Of a stretch of 64,000 bases of DNA, positions 46,801-55,089 are shown piece by piece (position 1 is the stretch's first letter; every line of letters begins with the position of its first letter). Origin of the DNA: Symsagittifera roscoffensis (taxonomy: Eukaryota; Xenacoelomorpha; Acoela; Convolutidae); contig NC_087064.1 of the NCBI RefSeq assembly GCF_963678635.1, forward strand, positions 19,268,509-19,332,508, read 5' to 3'. The position numbers and the translations under genes were made by a program. The notes under the pieces are model-generated. The model did no database searches. It saw only the letters and a program-made list of their open reading frames with translations, and had not been told where the DNA came from.

Positions 46801-49199
46801 ATTGATCGGACAAAATGTTTTTTTTTCTCTAATACTGCTGGTTGTCTGATCGCTTTCCACTACCCATCGGAAAGGAAGAGTCTGATCCCTTTTAATCAAT
46901 TCATTGCCTGAGTATGAACACCGCACAAAGTAACTCCACATGGAATACAACTAGACACGATCAATCAAAAAGTCGGATGGACCTATCACGACTTGATGGC
47001 TGGGAGAGCAGATGCACTCGACAGTATCTAAGCGGAAGAATCGTCAACAACAACAACAAAAACCGGGCGGCTACTAATCTGGATGCCTCTCGAATGTAGC
47101 CTTCGATAGATAAGATTAACGTGGTGTGGTCATGTGTTTCGCATGCAGGAGATAATCACCAGCGAGGCATCGTTTTTCGAAAAAACACCCATGTGGAAGT
47201 GCACACCGTGCAGCCTAAGAAAAACATGGAGGATGAACGTCGCATAAATGATGAGCAGGCATGCCTTCAGCTATGATAATAATTTGTTTTCAACCGTTTT
47301 TAAGTTCATTTGAGTTGACCTTTCTTTTTATGATTTTACCTGTATACAACTCTCGCCTAGTTTCCAGAACTCGCATGCCTTGTCACACAGTGGACACATG
47401 GTGTAGTTGGCAGCTGGTCCATCGTCACACACTTCACGGGAGATGTCGTCTGTGGCCATGGTGAGACAGCCATACAGGAAACAGATGAATCCCAGGGCAG
47501 CTGCAGGGAACAGGAACCACGTGTAGAAGCCCAGCCACGCAAAGTAGATGCCAATCTTCTCCCCAAAGTACCTCCTGAACACACACACGTAACAAGTAGT
47601 GGCAGATAGGTAGATTAAGAAATTTCTAGTTCAAATATATATTGTCATCCTTTCCGGTAATCCGAGCTTTATCGCAGCTTAATTTCCGAAAGAAGAAAAT
47701 GGAATTACCACGGAATTTCCCATAGAGTTTGTTATTAACCCTGGGGGAGTTATTCTGTATGTGCTTATGCTTCGCTCACCGAATGAGTGTCATGGGCTGT
47801 TTCTTGTAGAAGGTCCTCCAATCTGCCCAGGAGTAGAACAGCTTCTGTCTGTCTGTGAGGTACTCGCACTCATGCCACGGCATCCCCATCTCAATCGGAT
47901 CCCACAAGTAGTTACCCGAGTGCAGAGGGTAGGCGCTATTGTAGATCTGCTCGTCTATCATGCGGTCGATGCCAAACTTCTTGTTCAGAAACTGACTCTC
48001 ACTCTCCTGGCCATCCTTTTCCCTATCTTCGTCACAGTCATACTCTGTACGGCTCAGGATACTGTAGACCTGCATCATACAAAGGATACATTTTCCGTCG
48101 ATTCATCAGAACACACGAACATAAAACATAATCAAGCACATGTAAATCATTTTTTTAATGATCCATAATAAAAAGGAATAATCTCTTACATTCCCAAGCA
48201 AACAAACAAAGTCGCATTTGGTTTCACAATCAAGCTGTGACTTCGTAAGCAACGCAAGGGCACTAGGCCATACAAATACAATACATTCACAAGAGAGTGG
48301 AAGTTTCGATGGACTAAAAAAATCGGCTGATTAATTTTGAAAAAAATAGTTTTAAAGCTTTTTGAATTTCAACGATGATTTGTGACTAACAATTTTTTTA
48401 TAACATTTAACCCAATTTGAGAAAACTGGATTAAGTAATTTTTCAATCCGCTAAATCTAAGAGTCCATTTTTGAATCTAAGTCTTCTTTGTCGAACCATT
48501 TACATTTTCGTTATTGCAGACAAATTTGAATTGAACGTCAAAAGAAATCAAAAACAAAACTGCGAAAAATCTAAAATGAGCGCGAACAAAATTTTCTTTA
48601 AAAAATCAAACAAAATTATTTTCTTTACTTCGTTCATTGACACTTATAAATGTCGCCTGGAAAATCAGGCCAATGATAAATGAAGAAACGTTACTTGACT
48701 TACAAAAAAAAACAATTCATACCATAAAACCATGCAGTTCATTCCTGCAGCGAATTTGAGGTTACTCGCACCTAGACCGTGTCTTTCCTTTTGTTAGTTA
48801 ACCAGCCAGAGGCCTAACCCGCAGCTTAATTACTTAAGGCTAACTAGCTATGGCTATCTTATAAGAGATCACCTGGTAAATTGCAGCGAACGTGCGCTTT
48901 GCACCCGCAATCATATGATTGCTGGGCACCATCACTACCGATTCGCCACTAAAGTGACGATCGCAAAAATACCAACTCACAATTCGGTTTCTATCTCCCA
49001 CAGTGAAAAAATGCTCAGTTCCTCCCATTTTCTCCAGCGCAAATCTGTCCTGTCTGGCTTCGGTGAAGACAGCCGTGAAGTAGGAATAGGGATCCTGACT
49101 GTCCGGAATGGTCTGCTTAAACTCGAACGGCTCGAACGTGTTCGGAACTTTCTCCCACAGTTTGCCCAGGAAATTTTTCTGAACCTCCGAGTCACATTG
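28589..49199 (-). CDS. Anoctamin (TMEM16 family), 3' part of gene, 16 exons including one alternative pair
   Basis: The protein belongs to the anoctamin family of calcium-activated chloride channels and lipid scramblases, ten-helix dimeric membrane proteins. Exons were joined by eye from homology. Every junction has a GT donor and AG acceptor, and the codon phases agree throughout. The visible part runs from the end of the cytosolic N-domain through TM1-TM10 to a stop codon at 28589-28591: 849 residues with exon 12a or 839 with 12b. Seen motifs include the cysteine-rich first extracellular loop, EYLEM on TM7 and EIKLD on TM8; the acidic residues of these two motifs are calcium ligands in known members. 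Coding DNA is clearly more GC-rich than the introns. The N-terminal 100-200 residues usual for the family are absent and no such exon was found up to the satellite at 56.49 kb. The subfamily (ANO3/4/5/6/7-like) cannot be fixed by eye. A possible minus-strand AATAAA lies at 28479-28484. Confidence 0.95.
30216..30650 (+). repeat. Hairpin-ended repeat family, diverged copy in anoctamin intron
   Basis: Carries the head with the perfect cagggc-gaa-gccctg hairpin and most of the interior (aaccaatttggaacgatttc, gcgcgttaattttccc). It ends near cccacattctatg without the right hairpin. More diverged than the 50-53 kb copies. Confidence 0.7.
30686..31415. repeat. Dispersed non-coding repeat family, intronic copy, with long palindrome
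   Basis: Shares gctctttgaatttc, gaaaactagat and the later caaaagaaatcaaaa and gcaaaaaaagtaaatttgag blocks with 48350-48690 and 55805-56060, plus a short piece at 38975-39040. It contains a near-perfect palindrome of 36-39-base arms (31131-31209) centred on gacttctagtagaagtc. Confidence 0.55.
31772..32475. mobile_element. 704-bp fold-back MITE with TA target duplication (Tc1/mariner/pogo-like)
   Basis: The whole element is one long inverted repeat with arms of about 310 bp around a short centre near 32085-32165. Both termini read CAGTGCTGATTTAAATTATC inward and continue with CGGAC, flanked by TA dinucleotides (31770-31771, 32476-32477). Terminal CAGTG plus TA duplication is characteristic of pogo/Tigger and other Tc1/mariner relatives. 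There is no transposase; ORFs seen in the arms are mirror images of each other and not genes. It lies in the last anoctamin intron. Confidence 0.85.
32978..33100 (-). CDS. Anoctamin exon 14: end of TM10 and C-terminal helix
   Basis: 41 codons, phase 0. [18 protein letters not shown] completes TM10 and includes the near-universal (L/V)(I/V)PD(I/M)P motif. [20 protein letters not shown] forms the amphipathic cytosolic helix after it. The donor is AAG|GTAACA. Confidence 0.96.
33487..33598 (-). CDS. Anoctamin exon 13: end of extracellular loop and TM10 start
   Basis: One base plus 37 codons. The split arginine joins [11 protein letters not shown], matching the CRY(R/Q).(F/Y)R block. [17 protein letters not shown] starts TM10 with the conserved (L/A)(A/L)(A/I)RL.F...FE pattern. 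The donor is GAG|GTGAGC. Confidence 0.96.
34208..34353 (-). CDS. Anoctamin exon 12b: alternative exon, end of TM9 and TM9-TM10 extracellular loop
   Basis: 48 codons plus AG. It reads [20 protein letters not shown], then [16 protein letters not shown], and closes with TNITC plus a split arginine codon. The acceptor is ctgcag and the donor CAG|GTCAGG. It contains an NIT sequon just before the conserved cysteine that 12a lacks. It lies 691 bases downstream of 12a in the direction of transcription. Because either exon adds a length of 3n+2, a transcript stays in frame only with exactly one of them. Confidence 0.9.
34354..35044 (-). other. 691-bp intron between the alternative exons 12a and 12b
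   Basis: This intron separates the two homologous exons. No coding exon or recognisable transposon is visible in it. It is long enough for ordinary splicing, so steric exclusion through a very short intron does not explain exclusive use of the two exons; frame loss and decay of double-inclusion transcripts, or competing RNA structures, are alternatives. Confidence 0.6.
35045..35220 (-). CDS. Anoctamin exon 12a: alternative exon, end of TM9 and TM9-TM10 extracellular loop
   Basis: 58 codons plus AG. It reads [20 protein letters not shown], then [10 protein letters not shown], and closes GHEC plus a split arginine codon, the family's C-R-Y position. The acceptor is tttaag and the donor CAG|GTGTGC. 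It is homologous to exon 12b, occupies the same place in the protein and has the same start and end phases. Its loop is ten residues longer than that of 12b, rich in K/E, and has no N-glycosylation sequon. Confidence 0.9.
35741..36229. repeat. Three diverged tandem units of about 155-190 bp
   Basis: Each unit begins aaaaactaat (35741, 35897, 36087), continues gttaaagcc-cat-c-cct-caa and ttttcgctcatt-aacgac, and ends with ttattaaaccga. Lies in the intron between anoctamin exons 11 and 12a. Confidence 0.7.
37104..37181. repeat. Two interleaved perfect inverted repeats
   Basis: cgttacgttcaggct (37104-37118) pairs with 37151-37165, and aattcaaattttttatcgtt (37119-37138) pairs with 37162-37181. 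The partners are in the same left-to-right order, not nested. Confidence 0.7.
38063..38115 (-). CDS. Anoctamin exon 11: 53-base exon, first part of TM9
   Basis: Two bases completing the glycine of DIG plus 17 codons reading [17 protein letters not shown], the GIWY.IL......V.TN start of TM9. The acceptor is tttttag and the donor AAT|GTAAGT. It ends in phase 0, immediately before the duplicated alternative exons. Confidence 0.93.
38650..38870 (-). CDS. Anoctamin exon 10: TM7 and TM8 with calcium-binding acids
   Basis: 73 complete codons with a split codon at each end. [10 protein letters not shown] opens it. [20 protein letters not shown] is TM7, carrying the two glutamates of the calcium site. 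[15 protein letters not shown] is TM8, carrying the E and D of the same site. [12 protein letters not shown] ends the exon. All four acidic positions are present, which supports a calcium-regulated protein. Confidence 0.97.
40259..42512 (-). mobile_element. Mutator-like (MULE) DNA transposon, near complete, 2,254 bp
   Basis: The element sits in the 4-kb anoctamin intron between exons 9 and 10. The perfect 9-bp direct repeat GAAACAAAC flanks it (40250-40258 and 42513-42521), as expected of Mutator-type insertion. Its ends are imperfect inverted repeats: GGCGCAGAGACAATTCAGCC on the left matches CGCGTTCAGACAATTCGGTC read inward from the right. Each end holds several copies of an agacaattcagcc-like subrepeat. 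It encloses a decayed FLYWCH/MULE transposase gene in the minus direction. Confidence 0.85.
40560..41800 (-). pseudogene. FLYWCH/MULE-family transposase pseudogene
   Basis: Translation in shifting minus frames follows the usual order of this widespread invertebrate protein. A FLYWCH-like start ([18 protein letters not shown], near 41770) is followed by a helical segment ([20 protein letters not shown]) and then [10 protein letters not shown] and [20 protein letters not shown]. Then come a frameshift near 40948, FEYTYIG, and [20 protein letters not shown] within the last intact 103-residue stretch (40636-40947). Several stops and at least one frameshift make it inactive. It once encoded the transposase of the surrounding Mutator-like element. 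Confidence 0.8.
42860..42970 (-). CDS. Anoctamin exon 9: acidic cytosolic linker between TM6 and TM7
   Basis: One base, 36 codons and two bases. [15 protein letters not shown] follows the EIGMP of exon 8, as the LKKW segment does in the family. It is followed by an acidic low-complexity stretch ([12 protein letters not shown]) and KKLHR. Phases on both sides agree with exons 8 and 10, the latter supplying WEKDF. Confidence 0.9.
43298..43395 (-). CDS. Anoctamin exon 8: TM6 with a calcium-site glutamate
   Basis: 32 codons plus two bases. It starts [10 protein letters not shown] and continues with [19 protein letters not shown], the TM6 signature (C.PGGC...L...L.IIM..KQ...N..E). The QEIG glutamate aligns with the TM6 calcium ligand of characterised members. 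The position four residues before it is serine, with asparagine three before it. The donor is GCC|GTGAGT. Confidence 0.95.
43669..43745. repeat. Minisatellite, three copies of a 22-25-bp unit
   Basis: The unit tgtatacccattagaacgcc is repeated at 43673, 43691 and, with changes, at 43718. Intron between exons 7 and 8. Confidence 0.7.
43837..43904 (-). repeat. tRNA-like promoter unit, SINE head or tRNA pseudogene
   Basis: The minus strand reads GGATCTGTAGCCTAGAGGTA... with an A-box-like TAGCCTAGAGG and a perfect B-box GGTTCGAACCT. Length and spacing fit a tRNA-derived pol III unit of 68 nt. The anticodon arm does not pair well. It lies in the anoctamin intron between exons 7 and 8. Confidence 0.55.
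44202..44375 (-). CDS. Anoctamin exon 7: TM5
   Basis: 58 codons, phase 0. [20 protein letters not shown] leads into [16 protein letters not shown], one of the most conserved blocks in anoctamins (TM5, lining the subunit groove), followed by GGYP. The donor is GTATGT, leading to the CGPGGC exon. Confidence 0.97.
44596..44787 (-). CDS. Anoctamin exon 6: TM3 end and TM4
   Basis: 64 codons, phase 0. [19 protein letters not shown] completes TM3, and [18 protein letters not shown] is TM4, with the family-typical NL.FI...(R/K).Y..(L/V)A pattern. The donor is GAG|GTGCAT, a weaker consensus than at the other junctions. Confidence 0.96.
45347..45421 (-). CDS. Anoctamin exon 5: 25-codon exon, start of TM3
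   Basis: A 75-base exon, phase 0. It reads [14 protein letters not shown] and then a hydrophobic run, matching the EP(Y/F)...P...R(L/K)P segment that precedes TM3. The acceptor is tttttag and the donor GTAAGA. It is too short to be found without homology and frame continuity. Confidence 0.9.
45767..46015 (-). CDS. Anoctamin exon 4: TM2 and first cytosolic loop
   Basis: 83 codons, phase 0. [19 protein letters not shown] forms TM2 and is followed by the signature FLEFWKR. Further on, [10 protein letters not shown] and RPQFERKA are the conserved cytosolic loop, and the exon closes with NPVTL. The acceptor is ttgtag and the donor GTTAGT. Confidence 0.97.
46471..46613. repeat. Fold-back element, 143 bp
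   Basis: Arms of about 58 bases, tatctagacatgccacgcaa ... and its near-exact reverse complement, around a short T-rich centre. It lies in the intron between anoctamin exons 3 and 4. No target duplication was recognised. Confidence 0.75.
47100..47245 (+). pseudogene. C-terminal fragment of a non-LTR retrotransposon reverse-transcriptase ORF
   Basis: The plus strand reads [20 protein letters not shown] and ends with a LRKTWRMNV-like segment. This is the R-L-x-W-x-GH-(V/L)-x-R-M motif followed by K-x-x-W near the end of RTE/Jockey-type ORF2 proteins. It lies between anoctamin exons 3 and 4. The sequence upstream (46940-47100) is not recognisably coding. Confidence 0.5.
47340..47574 (-). CDS. 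Anoctamin exon 3: TM1 and cysteine-rich first extracellular loop
   Basis: One base plus 78 codons. [18 protein letters not shown] leads into TM1, followed by an extracellular loop with cysteines in a CDDG...CPLCDKAC...C arrangement, the disulfide-rich loop typical of the family. An NYT sequon lies inside this loop. The donor is CAG|GTAAAA. Confidence 0.96.
47780..48069 (-). CDS. Anoctamin exon 2: cytosolic segment before TM1
   Basis: 96 codons plus two bases. It begins [11 protein letters not shown] and continues through an acidic linker to a stretch with [15 protein letters not shown] and a WADW motif. These are the family landmarks (GI..L...Y.A.YPLH.G, then W..W) that lie before TM1. The split codon joins exon 3 as arginine, giving LIRRYFGEK, a highly conserved anoctamin junction. 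Confidence 0.93.
48350..48690. repeat. Dispersed non-coding repeat family, copy near exon 1
   Basis: Has aaagctttttgaatttcaac, cccaatttgagaaaactgga, and tgaacgtcaaaagaaatcaa as in the copies at 30686 and 55805. Lies between anoctamin exons 1 and 2. The 70-codon ORF in it is not supported. Confidence 0.5.
48981..49199 (-). CDS. Anoctamin exon 1 (first visible): end of N-terminal cytosolic domain
   Basis: 73 codons, phase 0 at both ends. The acceptor follows a pyrimidine stretch ending ttttcag and the donor is GTGAGT. The exon ends in a segment reading [11 protein letters not shown], which corresponds to the conserved (T/D)FF-x-x-(A/D)-x-R-(S/N)-RIV motif just before the helical part of the anoctamin N-domain. 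The next exon completes RIV-Y-x-IL. The start of the exon (QCDSEV) is clearly internal, so further upstream exons must exist. Confidence 0.85.
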
Positions 49200-49519
49200 C
49201 TGAAAATAGACACAAAATAATTCATGTCCAACATTAACAATTATTATTACCTTTCAACACTTTTGGATATAATTACAATTTCTCCCAACATGGCACCAAA
49301 TCAGATTAATGCGTATCATTTTTTCACGCTAGAACTGAACCCGGGAAGTTACTGCGACATAAAAACTATGGATAACATTCTAACGTTCATCGCTCAAAAT
49401 ACACTATATGACAACAATACCTACAAATTTCAATTTCGGTTAAGGCCAATTATCCACAAGCCAAAGGACCAACATACGAGCTCTACAGCTAATCACAGAG
49501 CACCGCTGATGTTCCCCTG

Positions 49520-49668
49520 CTAAGAACTACGTGCATTTTTCCGGTTATTTTGCTGGGTTGGGTAATATTGCCTCACCCCGAAGCAACGAGCAGGGATCAC
49601 GGTGGGCCTCGAAGATCCGACCTTTCGATTGAGAGGCGGGGACTCAACCACTTCACCATCGATCCTCA
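49520..49668 (-). repeat. tRNA-derived SINE
   Basis: The minus strand begins GATCGATGGTGAAGTGGTTG with an A-box-like TGGTGAAGTGG, then CCGCCTCTCAATCGAAAGGT as in a tRNA anticodon arm, and a degenerate B-box (GGATCTTCGAGGCCC). A body follows with GCTTCGGGGTGAGGCAATAT and CCCAACCCAGCAAAATAACC. Head-plus-body structure indicates a SINE, not a tRNA gene. Confidence 0.65.
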
Positions 49669-50710
49669 TTAATTAAAAACGCTCCTCGTCAATTAATGTA
49701 AATTAATTTTAAAAACAGATCTCTGATTCACTCTGTTTAAATTAATAATCCAGTTTGCAACGGGGTTGGACATTAGGCGACAAGCAGATTAGACAACCGT
49801 AAAATAACTGAACTCAGACGATAACTTTTTGTGCATTTAGACAATAAAAACTGGGCCAACTTCATTCGAAAACAAAAAGAGCACATTATCACAGAACTGA
49901 TCGAAATTATTATTGTAAATTGATTATAAAACAATAAATCGAAAAAGTATAGTATATTTTTGGAGCTTTAAAATATTGAATCGAAAAAGTTTAGTACATA
50001 TTTGGATCTATAAGTTATACAACTGTGATATTAATCTGATATGTGGGTGGACAACCAGTGTTTACTCGACTAAAAAAAGTCGATAAACAATTTTTAAGCA
50101 TTTTGCACGCAGGTTATAGTCTAAGTTCAATTACCTTCTGATCATCTAATTTGCTTGTCGTCGGATTACCTATCATTGCCTATGCTTGTCGTCTCATTGA
50201 TTCTGCCATACAACATTTTGTCTATGCGAGTGGACATGCATTAAGGGAGACAACGCAGAAGCATTCATTACGAATAAATTAACATCTACCTAATAATTGT
50301 CGGGCCAATTAATGTACGGAACAAAACCCTATTTTGAGATAAAACAAATTTTACAGTAGCGAAGTTGCACTTCACAAACACAAGCAAACTTAAAAAATAC
50401 TTATACCCTTTTATTAACGAAAACTTTGAACAAACCTTAAACTAAAGATTGATTTTTATATCGCTTACTAACGCATTATTCGGTCTTAAAATTTGTCTCA
50501 ATTCAATTCCCTATATTTAGGCGAGAAAAATAGTTCAGAGAAAACAGGGCGCAATAGTTCTCCCAATGTCAAAACAAAAAACACAGGTGAAAAAAATCAA
50601 ATTCTGAGCTCAGGACATCAAAATAATTCAGATGGTATAAAACACAAAAGCCTGTATCAACATCCTCAGCATCAACTTTGACTTCCCACTGGATTATATT
50701 CTTAAGATGT

Positions 50711-51237
50711 AACAAGACTGCTCGTATCAGAGCGAAGCCCTGAATGTTCCGACTGCCTTTTAAGGTTTATGGAGCAGCAGTAATAACATAAAAAATGAAA
50801 TGAAATAAAAAAATGGAATTTTTTTTAAAATTTGAAATTTTTTTTGAAAATCATCCCCCACACGCCATATAAAGTACAAAGTAGATTTCGTTCCTTGTAA
50901 CAAATCAATTATGGCAAATAAACTTCGTTCAACCAATTTGGAACGATTTATAAGACGGATTAAATCTCCGCTTACGCGGTAATAGCGCGAATTATATCGC
51001 GCGTTAATTGTCCCAAATTGGTCAAAATGGCAATCTTTAAACCCTCATAACTTTACGCAAAATGATCACAGGTGAAATATCTTTTCAAATTTAAGCTCAG
51101 GACAACAATGGCTTTCGAATGATATAAAAAAAAATTCGTCAAAAAAGGCTAGTTAAAAAGTCGAAATTTGTCTGAAGAAAAAAAAACCCACCCCGAGCAC
51201 AAATATTCCGTTACTTTCGTATCGAAAGTCGGAACAA
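50711..51237 (+). repeat. Hairpin-ended repeat family, full-length copy
   Basis: Starts aacaagactgctcgtatcag, with a perfect hairpin made of cagagc/gccctg-like arms, and ends after actttcgtatcgaaagt, a perfect hairpin, and cggaacaa. The left tgttccgact is the exact reverse complement of the right agtcggaaca. The interior holds tcaaccaatttggaacgatt and cgcgcgttaattgtccc. No coding sequence. Confidence 0.8.
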
Positions 51238-52102
51238 TAACACTGACTAAAAAAATTGAAAACTGAACAAAGAAATTTGAAAACTGAACAAAGAAATTTG
51301 AAACTTAATAAGTAAGGTAAAGTCAACTGGCGAGGTAATACCAGCGTTCGCATGTGTAAACAAAAAAAGGAAAAAATTAAGCAACATGTTTTTGGAAAAA
51401 AAATTTAGACATGCTAAGTGTCTGGCATGATAAATGTCATGAACCCATAATCTTACATAGACAAAATACAGTAGAAAAACCTTTATATTGACTTCAAAAA
51501 CATTCAAGGAGAAATATCTTTTGCAGATGATTAGATCAAATGTTTGAACTAATACCTTTGAAACCTGTGAAGTTCTAGTAGTTCGGCTCCTTTAACGATT
51601 GCATTGCTGCAGGGCAATGCAATCAGTCATTTTCAATTTAGGAAAAGCATGTAGCTAACGAATTGATTTAAAAAATCTTCAGGGTAACTGTCCGTTTGAC
51701 TCGAATTAATCTGCTTATTCATCTCAAAACTCCACTCAAATTGCCGTTCTTTGAGTCTCCCCTGATTTATTTAGCTGCAAAATTAATACAGAGGCGAAGC
51801 GGAGCCATTGATATCAAATGGACACAGCATTGCAACATAGCAAACAAAAACGAAATGAAATTCACTAGGACGTCAAAACGAATGATATAAAATCAAAGTT
51901 ACATCTACAAAAATTTGCCAAATTTTGTCTCAAATGACGGTCATTTTGAAGAAATAACGTCGGAACACATTACCTATGTTGTTAATCAAGTACATGGAAA
52001 CATTTATTGAGCGTAAAATAAAACAACACTTGAGCCAATAACAAAACTAATGGCCCATTGAACCGACAGCACCAATCGCACATTGAACCGAAAACAAAAT
52101 AA

Positions 52103-52645
52103 AACAAGACTGCTCGTATCAGGGCGAAGCCCTGAATGTTCCGACTGCCTTTTAAGGTTTATGGAGCAGCAGTAATAGCATAAAAACTAAATAAAATAAA
52201 ATAAAATGAAAATTTTTTTTTCTAAAATTTGAAAGTTTTTATGAAAATCATCCCCCCACATGCCATATAAAGTACAAAAAGAGAGATTTCGTTCCTTGTA
52301 ACAAATCAATTATGGCAAATAAGCTTCGTTCAACCAACTTGGAACGATTTATAAGACGAATTAAATCTCCGCTTACGCGTTATTAGCGCGAATTAAATCG
52401 CGCGTTAATTGTCCCAAATTGATCAAAATGACCAAAATGGCAATCTTTAAACCCTCATAACTCTACGAAAAATGATCACAGGTAAAATATCTTTTCAAAA
52501 TTAAGCTCAGGACAACAAAATCTTTTGAATGATATAAAAAATTCCGTCAAAAATGGCTAGTTAAAGAGTCGAAATTTGTCTGAAGAAAAAAAAACCCACC
52601 CCGAGCACAAATATTCCGTTACTTTCGTATCGAAAGTCGGAACAA
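52103..52645 (+). repeat. Hairpin-ended repeat family, second full copy
   Basis: Same ends and interior as 50711-51237. The left hairpin is perfect here (cagggc-gaa-gccctg). It is followed directly by a third, headless copy in the same orientation. Confidence 0.8.
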
Positions 52646-53072
52646 TAAAATGAAATTTTTTTTAAATTTGAATATTTTTATGAAAGTCATCCCCCCACAC
52701 GCCATATAAAGTACAAACAAACAAATTTAGCTTCTTGTAACAAATCGAATATGGCAAATAAGCTTCTTTCAACCAATTTGGAACGATTTTAAGACGGATT
52801 AACTCTTCGCTTACGCGTTAATAGCGCGAAATATATCGCGCGTTAATTGTCCCAAATTGGCCAAAATGGCAATCTTTAAACCCCCATAAGCTTACGAAAA
52901 AAGATCACAGGTGAAATATCTTTTCAAATTTGAGCTCAGGACAACAATACCTTTCGAATGATATTAAAAAAATTCCGTCAAAAATGGCTAGTTAAAAAGT
53001 CGAAACTTGTCTGAAGAAAAAAACCCACCCGAGCACAAATATTCCGTTACTTTCGTATCGAAAGTCGGAACA
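52646..53072 (+). repeat. Hairpin-ended repeat family, copy lacking the left head
   Basis: Begins at the internal taaaatgaaatttt part, directly abutting the right end of the previous copy, and ends with the same hairpin and cggaacaa. The head-to-tail arrangement suggests slippage, unequal exchange or multimeric insertion. Confidence 0.75.
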
Positions 53073-53439
53073 AAAATAAGTCATGAAAAACTTTCAGCTA
53101 CAGAAAATTGAAATTCTTATTATTACGCATTTCTCCCTCTAGAAACACAAAAAAAAGATAACACACTAAAAATCCCTTCAAAAGACGCGAAATTAAATCA
53201 CTAGGCCGATAACACAAGCGAAAACTATTTGGGTCAAAAAACTTCCAGCAAAAAAAATTTACACAAAAGATTGTTTATTTTTTAAAAAATTGTTTAAAAA
53301 TAAATAAAATGCATACAGCGCAAGAAACGTTGACAAAACACTGAGTCGACAGAACATCAGCCGACGAAAGATAGGCTGATAAGTATTTGAAATTGATTAT
53401 ATGCAGCTAGAAAACCCAGATCATTGCTTGATTGAAACT

Positions 53440-54480
53440 AAAGCCCTAGCCGTCTTTAAGTAGGAGGCAGGAAGAACATCCACGAGAAATTGACCTTTTA
53501 GTTTGTATCAACCTCAGCAGTGCACTCGATACCCTTAATTGCAAAATAGATTGGGAATCAGGGACAAAGCACTCACGGCTTTGAAACCATTTTTTAAGTA
53601 GAACTGATGTGTTAAAATTAGAGGGCGATAAGTAATCTAAGCACAAATGGGAAGAGCAAACCGCAGGCACTATGATGAGACCAATTCTGATCAATATTGA
53701 TCTTCTCGTTATTAAGGATGAATTAAGATACAGAAGTGTGCCATTCCATAAGTATGGTAACAATAGCTATTTCTAAATAGCATTTGGAAGATCAATGAAC
53801 TTTTCCGTGTTGCTGATCGAAAAATATAGATTGATGATTGATCAATTTAAATTTTGGAAATTATTGATATCAAAAGGCACTTCAGAAGCCTCGAGTTTTT
53901 TTTTCATAAAAATATCAATTTAGCAACAGATTAATCATATTAAGCCACTGGAAACGGATACAAACCTGGAGGATACCTAAATTTATAATATCTGAAAACT
54001 CAGTTCGTCTAGCTAGCTCCTTTTTATTTTAAGACTGGATTACTGTATCGGTCTTCAGTTTGTTTTGACAGCTGAACTGGTTTCTAACCTTCAGTGTTCC
54101 CCGAATGTACTTCCTCGTTTCGTAATCTGCTCGGCTCGTACAGCACACAAATTTCCAGTTCTAACCGAACTACATTGGCTTCCAATTAAATGAGGATTCG
54201 ATTTTTTAATTGCAACGCTTTGTTTCCAAATTATACGATATTACCAAAAGCCCAGTAGTATCTGCAATAAGTTGTTGCTCCGTTACACTATTGGAGAAAC
54301 GGTGAATTGCGTGCGACTTTAAGGAAGAACGAAATATTTCGAACAATCTTGTGCTGATATTTAGAACAAACTTCCAGAGAAACTTCGATGCGTGCAGTCT
54401 TTATATGCTTGTAGGCGCAATTTTTGAAAGCGCATATAAATTTTTGTGTATAAATTACCTATTTAGTAAATCTCATAGCA
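53440..54480 (+). pseudogene. CR1/L2-clade reverse transcriptase relic
   Basis: Read through several frameshifts, the plus strand gives LLVCINLSSALDTLNC (the LLDLSAAFDTVDH catalytic block with changes), LGIRDKALTALKPFF, and a MRPILINIDLL-like stretch (the GPILFNLYL block). Further on come LDYCIGLQFVLTAELVSNLQ and HKFPVLTELHWLPIK (the (R)LDYCNSLL and HITPVLKELHWLPI blocks), then a decayed C-terminus to about 54470. The YADD box is not recognisable. Order and spacing fit one old insertion. Confidence 0.75.
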
Positions 54481-55089
54481 ATTTGCCTCAAAAGTAAATT
54501 AATCTTATTCTTATAAGCGTTTATGATCTTTAAATTTTTTGTTAACACAAACAACCAGTTCTCTCACTTTGTGTCAACTCTTTAAAAATTAGTATTCTCA
54601 GTATGATACTCGCAAGCCCGCTTTAACGAATTGTGCTCCATTCGACAATTCGCGGCATTCCCTCTATCAATCATATATTTTCTATTGTACTGCAACAAAT
54701 TTAATTAAAGGCCTAAAAACTTAAAATTGCTTCAAAAAACTATTGGTTGAATACTGGTCTAAAACTTTTAATGATAGGTTGCGTTATTTTGATAAACCTT
54801 GTGTTATATTCTACTTGTCATCATTCACACAAGTGTAATCAAAAATGGCAACTTTATCATGTATTTGTTACAATATAAACATGATTTAGATCTTTTAACA
54901 ATCCCCCCTGGTAACTCATAGTGAATATTCAACTCTTTGAAACATTTGAAGTGCCAATGAAATGTTGCAAAAGGATAAAAAGGCAGGGATTGCCGAAAAG
55001 ATCAAATGATTTTAATGTGCTCCTAGCTTAAGAGAATTAATCATGTGTTTTTAAACCATGCTTTCAATTTCTAAGGTCCAATTGAGGAT

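Noticed and set aside
44548-48168. Plus-strand ORFs overlapping anoctamin exons
   Set aside because: Antisense shadows of GC-rich conserved exons.
51153-51507. Minus-strand ORFs upstream of exon 1 as possible N-terminal anoctamin exons
   Set aside because: Phenylalanine-rich translation of repeat DNA with no similarity to the anoctamin N-domain.
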